Made by a program: the position numbers and the translations under genes. The notes under the pieces were generated by a model. The model made no database searches and had not been told where the DNA came from. It worked only from the letters and a program-made list of their open reading frames with translations. From Alphaproteobacteria bacterium (GTDB lineage: Bacteria; Pseudomonadota; Alphaproteobacteria; Rickettsiales; RI-342), in contig JADZBT010000045.1 in NCBI GenBank assembly GCA_020851915.1, forward strand, positions 1-10,165: DNA of 10,165 bases, in the 5' to 3' direction. Below are positions 1 through 7,020 of this stretch, one piece after another; the first letter of the stretch is position 1, and every line of letters starts with the position of its first letter.

Positions 1-205
1 CGACATCGATATGGTGAAATGCATCTATTGCGGCATGTGCCAGGAGGCCTGCCCGGTGGATGCCATCGTCGAGGGCCCGAATTTCGAGTTCACCACCGAG
101 ACGCATGAGGAATTGCTCTACAACAAGGAACGCCTGCTCGCCAACGGCGATCGCTGGGAGCAGGAGATCGCAGCCAACATCGCGGCGGATGCGGAGTACA
201 GATAG
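1..205 (+). CDS. nuoI: NADH-quinone oxidoreductase subunit I, C-terminal part (5' end outside window)
   Basis: Only the last 67 residues are visible, read in the frame that begins at base 2. NuoI is the ferredoxin-like peripheral subunit of complex I that carries clusters N6a and N6b and passes electrons towards NuoB and quinone. The second cysteine motif, CxxCxxCxxxCP, is complete: Cys codons start at 20, 29, 38 and 50, followed by the VDAI stretch usual after this motif. The tail (EFTTETHEELLYNKERLL, then a short acidic/Ala-rich end) is the form typical of alphaproteobacterial and mitochondrial TYKY-type subunits. The gene ends with TAG at 203-205. The position just upstream of nuoJ agrees with the standard nuo order. 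The first 4Fe-4S motif lies outside the window, so it cannot be checked. Confidence 0.96.
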   Translation, partial: DIDMVKCIYCGMCQEACPVDAIVEGPNFEFTTETHEELLYNKERLLANGDRWEQEIAANIAADAEYR

Positions 206-212
206 AAAGACG

Positions 213-240
213 TTGGAAATTAGAAATTGGAAAATAGAAA
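213..240 (+). repeat. Two-copy 14-base tandem repeat, A-rich
   Basis: Two adjacent 14-base units, TTGGAAATTAGAAA (213-226) and TTGGAAAATAGAAA (227-240), differ at one position. They lie directly after nuoI and directly before the inverted repeat at 242-324. The base composition (A-rich, almost no C) is unlike the surrounding GC-rich genes. No function is evident. It may be the degraded edge of the inserted element or a small slippage duplication. Confidence 0.7.
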
Positions 241-241
241 A

Positions 242-324
242 TGCCATCCCGGCGAAGGCCGGGATCTCATCTCTCCGGATGGGTTGTTTTGAGATATAAG
301 ATCCCGGCCTTCGCCGGGATGGCA
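242..324. repeat. REP-doublet-like inverted repeat (REPIN) between nuoI and nuoJ
   Basis: Bases 242-267 and 299-324 are perfect reverse complements over 26 bases. Allowing two mismatches the arms extend to 242-275 and 291-324 (32 of 34 paired), leaving a 15-base loop at 276-290. Each arm is also a palindrome by itself: ATCCCGGC-GAAG-GCCGGGAT at 246-265 and its complement with a CTTC loop at 301-320. The DNA or RNA could therefore fold as one long hairpin or as two short ones. Two REP palindromes in opposite orientation match the REPIN layout. The arm sequence resembles the dispersed palindromes common in alphaproteobacterial genomes, which read as peptides such as IPAKAGI and IPAFAGM when translated; both strings appear here. 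REPINs are non-autonomous and are thought to be moved by REP-associated tyrosine transposases; none is in this window. It sits in an operon gap, so it would be transcribed and could affect mRNA stability between nuoI and nuoJ. Other copies in the genome are inferred, not seen. Confidence 0.85.
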
Positions 325-331
325 GTAATGA

Positions 332-338
332 AGAGAAG
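332..338 (+). promoter_or_regulatory. Probable ribosome binding site for nuoJ (decides the start)
   Basis: AGAGAAG at 332-338 lies 4 bases before ATG 343. It is a weak Shine-Dalgarno match but the best one near any of the in-frame nuoJ starts. ATG 319 and ATG 328 have only the end of the inverted repeat upstream, where any ribosome binding sequence would be buried in the hairpin. Confidence 0.45.
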
Positions 339-342
339 TTGG

Positions 343-951
343 ATGGATATATACGCACTCGTATTTTACATGTTCGCTATCGGCACGGTGCTGTGCGCCG
401 TTGCGGTCATCAGCGCGCGCAACCCGGTCTATTCGGTGCTGTTCCTCATCGCGGCGTTCTTCAACTCTGCCGGGCTGTTCGTGCTTATCGGCGCGGAGTA
501 CCTCGCCATGACGCTGGTCATCGTCTATGTCGGCGCGGTGGCGATATTATTCCTGTTCGTGGTGATGATGCTCAACGTCAACTTCGCGGCGCTCAAGCAG
601 GGCTTCCTGCATTACCTGCCGGTGGGGCTGGGTATCGCCGGGGTGCTGGTCGCCGAGCTGTACTGGATGGCGCGGGTCACGTCGTATAACGGCATGGAAC
701 TGGCCGCGCGCACGACGCCGACACCTGATTCCGTCAGCAACGCGAAGGCCATCGGCAATGTGCTCTATACGGACTATATGTACCCGTTCCAGATGGCGGG
801 GATCATCCTGCTGGTGGCGATGATCGGCGCGATCGTGCTGACCCATCGCACGCGCGGAGGGGTACGCAAACAGCGCATTTCCGCCCAGATAGCCCGCCGC
901 CGCAAGGATTGCGTGGAGCTGGTCGATGTCGAAGTAGGGAAGGGCATATAA
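343..951 (+). CDS. nuoJ: NADH-quinone oxidoreductase subunit J
   Basis: NuoJ (ND6 equivalent) is a five-helix membrane subunit of complex I that lies between the quinone site and the antiporter-like subunits. From the start at 343 the product has 202 residues, the usual length for the family. Hallmarks are RNPVYSVL near residues 22-29, the GAE motif with Glu52, and YVGAVAILFLFVVMML starting at Tyr62, the third helix that carries the conserved Gly and the pi-bulge involved in coupling. I chose ATG 343 because homologues begin about this far before the first helix (MDIYALVFYMFAI) and a purine-rich AGAGAAG lies 4 bases upstream. ATG 328 and ATG 319 are in frame and possible. The frame stays open back to ATG 241, but that extension translates the inverted repeat and is very unlikely to be protein. 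The stop at 949-951 overlaps the nuoK start by one base (TAATG). Confidence 0.95.
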   Translation: MDIYALVFYMFAIGTVLCAVAVISARNPVYSVLFLIAAFFNSAGLFVLIGAEYLAMTLVIVYVGAVAILFLFVVMMLNVNFAALKQGFLHYLPVGLGIAGVLVAELYWMARVTSYNGMELAARTTPTPDSVSNAKAIGNVLYTDYMYPFQMAGIILLVAMIGAIVLTHRTRGGVRKQRISAQIARRRKDCVELVDVEVGKGI

Positions 952-1277
952 TGGAACCGATTGTCGGCGCACACATCACCATCATGCATTACCTGACGCT
1001 GTCGGCGCTGCTGTTCACGCTGGGCATCGCGGGGATATTCCTCAACCGCAAGAACGTCATCACCATCCTTATGTCCATCGAGCTGATGCTGTTGTCGGTA
1101 AATATCAACCTCGTGGCGTTCTCGGTGAAGCTGGGCGATCTGACGGGGCAGGTGTTCGCGCTATTCATCCTCACCGTCGCAGCGGCGGAGGCGGCCATTG
1201 GGCTTGCGATTCTGGTCATTCACTTCCGCAACCGTGGCAGCATCGCGGTCGAAGACATCAATACATTGAAGGGATAG
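951..1277 (+). CDS. nuoK: NADH-quinone oxidoreductase subunit K
   Basis: NuoK (ND4L equivalent) is a three-helix membrane subunit of complex I. The product has 108 residues, slightly longer than the usual 100-102 because of a few extra residues before the first helix. The two buried glutamates of the proton path are present: Glu44 in ILMSIELMLL and Glu80 in VAAAEAAIGLAILV, equivalent to E. coli Glu36 and Glu72. The C-terminus (RNRGSIAVEDINTLKG) is the conserved alphaproteobacterial ending. Start ATG 951 is supported by GGGAAGGG at 937-944 with a 6-base spacer and by the one-base overlap with the nuoJ stop, which suggests translational coupling. ATG 984 is an in-frame alternative that would give 97 residues, but it lacks a comparable ribosome binding site. 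Only 3 bases separate the stop from nuoL. Confidence 0.96.
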   Translation: MEPIVGAHITIMHYLTLSALLFTLGIAGIFLNRKNVITILMSIELMLLSVNINLVAFSVKLGDLTGQVFALFILTVAAAEAAIGLAILVIHFRNRGSIAVEDINTLKG

Positions 1278-1280
1278 TCC

Positions 1281-3203
1281 GTGATTCAGGCACTCGTATT
1301 TCTGCCGCTCATCGCCGCGCTGCTGGTAGGGCTCACCACGCGCTGGATACCCGATCGCCTCGCGCAGGTCATCACCTGCGGCGCGCTGATCGCGTCTGCG
1401 GTCATGGCGGGCATTACGTTCAATGACGTGGTGTTGCAGAACCATCCGCATACGGTCACGCTGCTGCCATGGATACAGTCCGGCGATTTCAGGGTGGACT
1501 GGTCGCTGCGCGTTGACCAGCTCACTGCCGTGATGCTGGTGGTGGTGACGTGGGTGTCGTCGGTGGTGCATCTGTATTCGGTGGGCTATATGAGCCACGA
1601 CCACAGCAAGCCGCGCTTCATGGCGTACCTGTCGCTGTTTACCTTCTTCATGCTGATGCTGGTGACCTCCAACAATTTCCTCCAGCTGTTCTTCGGCTGG
1701 GAGGGCGTGGGACTTGCCTCGTACTTGCTCATCGGCTTCTGGTATGACCGCCCCTCGGCCAATGCGGCGGCCATCAAGGCATTCCTCGTCAACCGTGTGG
1801 GTGATTTCGGCTTCGCGCTCGGTATCTTCGCTACCGATGTGGTGTTCGATTCCATCAGCTATGACGCGGTGTTCGGCGCGGCCGCCTCGCACACCGGCGA
1901 TACGCTCACTTTCCTCGGCCATGAATACCATGCGCTGACCGTCATCTGCCTGCTGCTGTTCGTGGGCGCGATGGGTAAATCCGCGCAGCTTGGCCTCCAT
2001 ACCTGGTTGCCCGACGCGATGGAAGGCCCGACGCCGGTATCGGCCCTCATCCATGCCGCGACCATGGTGACCGCTGGTGTATTCCTCGTCGCCCGTTGTT
2101 CGCCGTTGTTCGAATATGCGCCGGATGCGCTTACGGTGGTGACGCTGGTGGGCGCGGCGACCGCGTTTTTCGCGGCGACCGTGGGTATGGTGCAGAACGA
2201 CATCAAGCGCGTCATCGCCTATTCCACCTGCTCGCAGTTGGGCTATATGTTCTTCGCCTGCGGGGTAGGGGCCTATTCCGCCGCGATATTCCACCTGATG
2301 ACCCACGCCTTCTTCAAGGCGCTGCTGTTCCTGGGTGCGGGCTCCGTCATCCATGCGATGAGCGGCGAGCAGGATATGCGTAAGATGGGCGGCATCTGGA
2401 GAAAGATCCCCATCACCTACGCCTATATGTGGGTGGGGTCGCTGGCGTTGGCCGGGTTACCGTTCTTCGCCGGGTATTATTCCAAGGATGTCATTCTGGA
2501 ATCCGCCTTCGCGGCGCATACTTGGTCGGGTGCGCTGGCCTTCAAGCTGGGTATCGCGGCGGCGCTGATGACGGCGTTCTATTCCTGGCGTCTGTTGTTT
2601 ATGACCTTCCACGGTACACCGCGTGCCTCGCATGACGTGATGCACCATGTGCATGAATCGCCTGCCATTATGACCGTGCCGTTGCTGCTGCTGGCTGCGG
2701 GCAGCCTGTTCGCCGGCTATGTCGGCGCGGAGATGTTCGGCATGGTGAATCCGGAAGGAACCTTCTGGGGCAATGCCATCTTCACCGGCGCGGAGAATAA
2801 GGTGCTGGAACACGCGCACCATGTGCCGGACTGGGTGAAGTACGCACCCATCGCGGTGGGGCTTACGGGTATCGCGCTGGCCTATCTGCTCTATATCGCC
2901 GCGCCCGGCGTGCCCGCGAAGATCGCGGCGGCATTCGGCCCGCTTTATCGCTTCCTGCTCAACAAATGGTATTTCGACGAGCTGTACGACGTCCTGTTCG
3001 TGCGTCCGGCCAAGGTGCTGGGACTCATCCTCTGGCGCTTCTGGGATGCCAAGGTCATCGACGGCCTCGGGCCCAACGGCGCGGCATGGCTGTCGCAGCA
3101 GGTGGGGCGCGGGGCGGCGAAACTGCAAACGGGATATGTCTATCATTATGCCTTCGCCCTCATGCTGGGGCTGGTGGGCATCATAAGCTGGGTAATGGTG
3201 TAA
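1281..3203 (+). CDS. nuoL: NADH-quinone oxidoreductase subunit L
   Basis: NuoL (ND5) is the distal antiporter-like proton pump of complex I, with about 16 membrane helices and a long lateral amphipathic helix near the C-terminus. The product has 640 residues (E. coli 613; alphaproteobacterial forms are usually a little longer). Key residues are all visible: Glu141 in FFGWEGVGLASYLL, Lys233 in GAMGKSAQLGLHTWLPDAMEG, His258 in LIHAATMV, His338 and His342 in HLMTHAFFKALLFLGAG with Lys346, and Lys402-Asp403 in GYYSKDVI. These match E. coli Glu144, Lys229, His254, His334/338, Lys342 and Lys399. The C-terminal part has the WYFDELYD motif (Phe565-Asp570), typical of NuoL ahead of its last helix. The start is GTG 1281: it gives the expected N-terminus (MIQALVFLPLIAAL) and has GAAGGG at 1268-1273 upstream, inside the end of nuoK. 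The 3-base gaps to nuoK and nuoM indicate tight coupling. Confidence 0.98.
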   Translation: MIQALVFLPLIAALLVGLTTRWIPDRLAQVITCGALIASAVMAGITFNDVVLQNHPHTVTLLPWIQSGDFRVDWSLRVDQLTAVMLVVVTWVSSVVHLYSVGYMSHDHSKPRFMAYLSLFTFFMLMLVTSNNFLQLFFGWEGVGLASYLLIGFWYDRPSANAAAIKAFLVNRVGDFGFALGIFATDVVFDSISYDAVFGAAASHTGDTLTFLGHEYHALTVICLLLFVGAMGKSAQLGLHTWLPDAMEGPTPVSALIHAATMVTAGVFLVARCSPLFEYAPDALTVVTLVGAATAFFAATVGMVQNDIKRVIAYSTCSQLGYMFFACGVGAYSAAIFHLMTHAFFKALLFLGAGSVIHAMSGEQDMRKMGGIWRKIPITYAYMWVGSLALAGLPFFAGYYSKDVILESAFAAHTWSGALAFKLGIAAALMTAFYSWRLLFMTFHGTPRASHDVMHHVHESPAIMTVPLLLLAAGSLFAGYVGAEMFGMVNPEGTFWGNAIFTGAENKVLEHAHHVPDWVKYAPIAVGLTGIALAYLLYIAAPGVPAKIAAAFGPLYRFLLNKWYFDELYDVLFVRPAKVLGLILWRFWDAKVIDGLGPNGAAWLSQQVGRGAAKLQTGYVYHYAFALMLGLVGIISWVMV

Positions 3204-3206
3204 CCG

Positions 3207-4727
3207 ATGAACGATACGATACCGATTCTGTCTCTGCTGATCTTCGCGCCGCTGGTGGGGGCGCTGTTCATCTACCTGATGGGTGAGGATGACCCGGAAA
3301 CCCCGCAGAACGCCCGCTATACGGCGCTGTGGACGACGCTCATCGTCTTCGTCGCGTCACTGGGCGTGCTACGCCGTTTCGAGCTGGATACCTACGAATT
3401 CCAGCTTACCGAATATGCCAACTGGTTCACCGATTACGACATCAACTACCATCTGGGCGTGGACGGCATCTCGATCTTCTTCGTGCTGCTCACCACTTTC
3501 CTGATGCCGTTCTGCATTCTGGCCAGCTGGAATTCCATCACCACCCGCGTGCGCGAATACATGATCGCCTTCCTGGTGCTGGAAACCTTTATGATCGGCG
3601 TGTTCTGCGCGCTCGACCTCGTGCTGTTCTACATCTTCTTCGAGGGCATGCTCATCCCGATGTTCCTCATCATCGGCATCTGGGGCGGCGATAATCGCGT
3701 CTATGCCTCGTTCAAATTCTTCCTCTATACGCTGGCAGGCTCGGTGCTGTTCCTCATCGCGGTCATCTACATGTTCCTTGAGGTGGGCACGACCGACATC
3801 CCGCTGCTGATGCTCTCCGTGCCGGAGATGCCGCTCCATGTGCAGAACCTGCTGTGGCTCGCCATGCTGGCTTCCTTCGCGGTGAAAGTGCCGATGTGGC
3901 CGGTGCATACCTGGCTGCCGGACGCGCATGTGCAGGCGCCCACCGCCGGTTCCGTCATCCTCGCGGGCGTGCTGCTCAAGATGGGCGGTTACGGGTTCCT
4001 GCGATTCTCGCTGCCGCTGCTGCCGGATGCCTCGCATTACTTCGCGCCGCTGATCTTCGGACTCAGCATCGTCGCGGTCATCTATACTTCGCTGGTGGCG
4101 CTGATGCAGGAGGACATGAAGAAGCTCATCGCCTATTCCTCCGTCGCGCATATGGGCTTTGTCACCATCGGTATCTTCACTTTCAACCAGCAGGGCATCG
4201 AGGGCGGCATCGTGCAGATGCTGAGTCACGGGCTGGTATCCGCCGCGCTGTTCCTCTGCGTCGGCGTGGTCTATGACCGCATCCATACCCGCGAGATCGC
4301 CCGGTATGGCGGCCTCGTGCACCGCATGCCGAAATACGCGCTGGTGTTCATGGTGTTCACCATGGCATCCATCGGGCTACCCGCGACATCGGGGTTCGTG
4401 GGCGAGTTGCTGGTACTGGTGGGGGCCTATCAGGTCGATAGCTGGCTGGCGTTCCTGGCCGCCACGGGTGTGGTGCTGGGCGCGGCCTATATGCTCTGGC
4501 TCTATCGCCGCGTGATGTTCGGCGAGCTGGTGAAGGCCGACCTCAAGGACATCCTCGACCTTGACCGGCGCGAACTCATCATTTTCGTGCCGATCATTCT
4601 GGGCGTGCTGTATATGGGCATTTACCCGGAGCCGATGCTGAACGTGCTTCGCGCGTCGGTGGAGCACCTCATCGAGCAGTCGCAGGGGCTGGGGCTGTCG
4701 ACGTGCATTTCGGGCTTAGTGAAGTAG
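3207..4727 (+). CDS. nuoM: NADH-quinone oxidoreductase subunit M
   Basis: NuoM (ND4) is the middle antiporter-like proton pump of the complex I membrane arm, with 14 helices in known structures. The product has 506 residues (E. coli 509). Conserved charged residues are present: Glu146 in FFEGMLIPMFLIIGIWGG, Lys227 in AVKVPMWPVHTWLPDAH, Lys258 in LLKMGGYG, His315 in YSSVAHMGF, His341 in MLSHGLVSAALF, and Glu400 in GFVGELLVL. These correspond to E. coli Glu144, Lys234, Lys265, His322, His348 and Glu407. The ATG at 3207 comes 3 bases after the nuoL stop. No strong Shine-Dalgarno is visible before it, so translation probably depends on ribosomes finishing nuoL. The C-terminal tail after the last helix (from about residue 485) is short and variable, as is common. 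Confidence 0.98.
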   Translation: MNDTIPILSLLIFAPLVGALFIYLMGEDDPETPQNARYTALWTTLIVFVASLGVLRRFELDTYEFQLTEYANWFTDYDINYHLGVDGISIFFVLLTTFLMPFCILASWNSITTRVREYMIAFLVLETFMIGVFCALDLVLFYIFFEGMLIPMFLIIGIWGGDNRVYASFKFFLYTLAGSVLFLIAVIYMFLEVGTTDIPLLMLSVPEMPLHVQNLLWLAMLASFAVKVPMWPVHTWLPDAHVQAPTAGSVILAGVLLKMGGYGFLRFSLPLLPDASHYFAPLIFGLSIVAVIYTSLVALMQEDMKKLIAYSSVAHMGFVTIGIFTFNQQGIEGGIVQMLSHGLVSAALFLCVGVVYDRIHTREIARYGGLVHRMPKYALVFMVFTMASIGLPATSGFVGELLVLVGAYQVDSWLAFLAATGVVLGAAYMLWLYRRVMFGELVKADLKDILDLDRRELIIFVPIILGVLYMGIYPEPMLNVLRASVEHLIEQSQGLGLSTCISGLVK

Positions 4728-4742
4728 AAAAGAGTGGTAGCA

Positions 4743-6197
4743 ATGGACGTGATGACATTACAACAGACCCTGCAACCGCTGCATGCCGAGCTTTTCATCT
4801 GCCTGTCGGCACTGCTTTTGCTGTTGGCGGGGGTATTCCGTGGTGACAAGTCGGCGCTCGATGTCACGGGGCTGTCGACCATCGTGCTGGTGCTCGCCGG
4901 TTACATGACTTACCAGAATCTCGACGTAACGCCGGTGGCGACGCTGGGCGGCATGCTGCTGGTCAATCCGTTCACGGCCTTTATGAAGCTGCTGGTGCTG
5001 GGGGCTTCCACGCTGGTGCTGGTGCTGGTCATCGGCGAGATGAAGACCGACAAGCAACCGCGCTTCGAATTCCCCATCCTCGTGCTGCTATCGGTGCTGG
5101 GCATGTTGCTGATGATCTCGGCCAACAACCTCATCGCGCTTTATAGGGGGATCGAGCTGATGAGCCTCGCGCTCTACGTGCTGGCGGCCTTTAACCGCGA
5201 GAACCTCCGTTCTTCGGAGGCGGGCCTCAAGTATTTCGTACTGGGCGCGATCGCGTCGGGCATGCTGCTGTACGGTGCGTCGCTGATCTACGGTTTCACC
5301 GGGACTACGGATTTCTCTCTGCTGGCGGCGCTGTTCGGCAAGGCGGACATGATACCGGTCGGCGTGACCATCGGCCTCGTGATGATCATCATCGGCCTGT
5401 GCTTCAAGGTATCCGCCGTGCCGTTCCACATGTGGACGCCGGACGTCTATGAGGGGGCTCCGACGCCGGTGACGGCCTTCTTCGCTGCCGCACCGAAAAT
5501 TGCGGGCATGGCGCTGTTCGTGCGTGTGCTGCTGGAGCCGTTCGGGCATCTGGGCGCGCAGTGGCAGCAGGTCATCATCTTCGTGTCCGTCGCATCAATG
5601 CTGCTGGGCGCCTTCGCGGCACTCCGCCAGACCAGCATCAAGCGCCTGCTGGCCTACAGTTCCATCGGGCATGTGGGTTATGCGCTTCTGGGCCTTGCGG
5701 CGATGAATGCCGAGGGCGTACAGGGCATCATCATCTACCTCGCGCTGTACCTGCTGATGAGCATCGGCGCGTTCGGCGTGGTGCTGCTCATGCGGCGTCG
5801 CGGGAAGCCGGTGGAAGAGATCGTCGATCTTTCGGGCCTCAGCCGTACTCACCCGAAGCTGGCGCTGGCCATGGCGATATTCATGTTCTCGATGGCAGGT
5901 ATCCCGCCGATGGCCGGGTTCTTCGGGAAGTTCTATGTAGTCACGGCGGCGGTGCAGGCGCATCTCTACGTGCCTGCGGTCATCGGCCTGCTGGCGAGCG
6001 TGGTGTCGGCCTATTACTACCTGCGTATCGTGAAGCTCATGTACCTAGATGAGGCAACCGCGCCACTCGATAAGGAGATCGGCATGGAGGCGACCCTGGT
6101 GCTGACGCTGGCCAGCGTTGTGACCGGACTGTTTTTCCTGTATCCTACGTTCCTCATTACCATGGCGGATGCTGCTGCGGCTGCACTGCCGTTTTAG
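4743..6197 (+). CDS. nuoN: NADH-quinone oxidoreductase subunit N
   Basis: NuoN (ND2) is the third antiporter-like proton pump of complex I and the one nearest the quinone end. From ATG 4743 the product has 484 residues (E. coli 485). The proton-path residues are present: Glu138 in YRGIELMSLALY, Lys222 in FKVSAVPFHMWTPDVYEG, Lys252 in APKIAGMAL, Lys300 in TSIKRLLAYSSIGH, His310, and Lys396 in AGFFGKFYV, matching E. coli Glu133, Lys217, Lys247, Lys295, His305 and Lys395. The start is not certain. A GTG at 4734 is in frame and would add three residues, and ATG 4752 is also possible. I chose 4743 because the purine run GAAAAGAG at 4727-4734 is then 8 bases upstream. nuoN is the last nuo gene, and birA follows after 15 bases with no terminator visible. 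Confidence 0.96.
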   Translation: MDVMTLQQTLQPLHAELFICLSALLLLLAGVFRGDKSALDVTGLSTIVLVLAGYMTYQNLDVTPVATLGGMLLVNPFTAFMKLLVLGASTLVLVLVIGEMKTDKQPRFEFPILVLLSVLGMLLMISANNLIALYRGIELMSLALYVLAAFNRENLRSSEAGLKYFVLGAIASGMLLYGASLIYGFTGTTDFSLLAALFGKADMIPVGVTIGLVMIIIGLCFKVSAVPFHMWTPDVYEGAPTPVTAFFAAAPKIAGMALFVRVLLEPFGHLGAQWQQVIIFVSVASMLLGAFAALRQTSIKRLLAYSSIGHVGYALLGLAAMNAEGVQGIIIYLALYLLMSIGAFGVVLLMRRRGKPVEEIVDLSGLSRTHPKLALAMAIFMFSMAGIPPMAGFFGKFYVVTAAVQAHLYVPAVIGLLASVVSAYYYLRIVKLMYLDEATAPLDKEIGMEATLVLTLASVVTGLFFLYPTFLITMADAAAAALPF

Positions 6198-6212
6198 GAA
6201 AGCCGACACTCC

Positions 6213-7019
6213 ATGACCGTACACCGAATGATGACTCCGCCCTCGCGGACTCTGGCGCGCTGCTATGACCTTACGGTACTGGGCGAGGTGGGCAGCACCA
6301 GCGACGAGGCGAAGCGGCTCGCCGCCACCGGCGCGCCGCACGGCGCGGTGGTCTGGGCCAAGCGCCAGACGGGTGGGCGAGGGCGTTACGGGCGTCAGTG
6401 GGACTCACCGGAGGGCAACCTCCACGTATCGCTGTTGCTGCGCCCGGAGGCGAATGCCGCCACGGCCACGCAGCTCTCCTTCGTGGCGGCGACAGCGGTG
6501 CATAAGACGCTCTCCGCCATCCTTTCCGATGCGCTGGTGCAGGGTGAGGTCAGTTCCAAGGATGTGAACATCACCCTCAAATGGCCCAACGACATCCTGC
6601 TGAACGGCAAGAAAATAGGCGGTATCCTGCTGGAATCGGCCACCCATGCGGACGGCAAGCTCGACTGGCTGGTGCTGGGTATCGGGGTGAACATCGCGCA
6701 TTTTCCCGATGATTGCCCTTTTCCGGCGACCTCGCTGGATGCGGTGGGGGTGAAGGGCATCAGCGCGAAGATAGTGCTCTCGCGGCTGCTGCATCATTTC
6801 GCGGTCGATTACGGCATCTGGGAGCATGACGGCTTCGCCCCGGCGCGCGCGCAATGGCTGCACCACGCGGCCTATCTGGGCAAAGAAATCTCCTCCAACC
6901 TCGAAAATGAAGAGATTTCAGGAGTTTTCGAAGGGCTGGATGCCGACGGGGCATTGCTATTAGCCCGAAAAGATGGTACGACGCGGCGGATCACTTCTGG
7001 GGAAGTATTTGGGAAATAA
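6213..7019 (+). CDS. birA: Biotin--[acetyl-CoA-carboxylase] ligase, monofunctional (no HTH domain)
   Basis: This enzyme activates biotin with ATP to biotinyl-5'-AMP and attaches it to the lysine of biotin carboxyl carrier domains, as in acetyl-CoA carboxylase, in the cytoplasm. The product has 268 residues. It starts almost directly with the catalytic domain: an STSDEAKRL segment at 28-36, the nucleotide-binding loop GGRGRYGRQW at 54-63, the KWPND motif at 123-127 followed by LLNGKKIGGILLE with the conserved lysines, and GIGVNI further on. A small C-terminal SH3-like domain follows (about 220-268). The N-terminal winged-helix DNA-binding domain of E. coli BirA (321 residues) is absent, so this is a ligase only and not a repressor of biotin genes. 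ATG 6213 is preceded by AGGAAAG at 6196-6202, ten bases upstream; ATG 6228 and 6231 are weaker options. It is 15 bases after nuoN and 1 base before coaX. Confidence 0.95.
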   Translation: MTVHRMMTPPSRTLARCYDLTVLGEVGSTSDEAKRLAATGAPHGAVVWAKRQTGGRGRYGRQWDSPEGNLHVSLLLRPEANAATATQLSFVAATAVHKTLSAILSDALVQGEVSSKDVNITLKWPNDILLNGKKIGGILLESATHADGKLDWLVLGIGVNIAHFPDDCPFPATSLDAVGVKGISAKIVLSRLLHHFAVDYGIWEHDGFAPARAQWLHHAAYLGKEISSNLENEEISGVFEGLDADGALLLARKDGTTRRITSGEVFGK

Positions 7020-7020
7020 C

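Noticed and set aside
295..300. TATAAG as a -10 box for a nuoJ promoter
   Set aside because: No acceptable -35 hexamer lies 16-18 bases upstream, and the site is within the stem of the extended inverted repeat.
242..324. CRISPR repeat or Rho-independent terminator as an explanation for the inverted repeat
   Set aside because: There is only one inverted pair and no array of direct repeats with spacers. No T-run follows the right arm, and nuoJ begins directly after it, so neither a CRISPR nor an intrinsic terminator fits.
1161..2354. Long minus-strand open frame (397 codons) opposite nuoL
   Set aside because: The translation is rich in His, Arg, Gln and Glu with no recognisable domain, as expected for the reverse strand of a GC-rich gene. 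The + strand here encodes an unmistakable NuoL with all key residues.
3369..4322. Minus-strand open frame (317 codons) opposite nuoM
   Set aside because: It has the same His/Glu/Arg/Asp-rich shadow composition and lies entirely opposite conserved NuoM motifs. No separate ribosome binding site or domain was seen.
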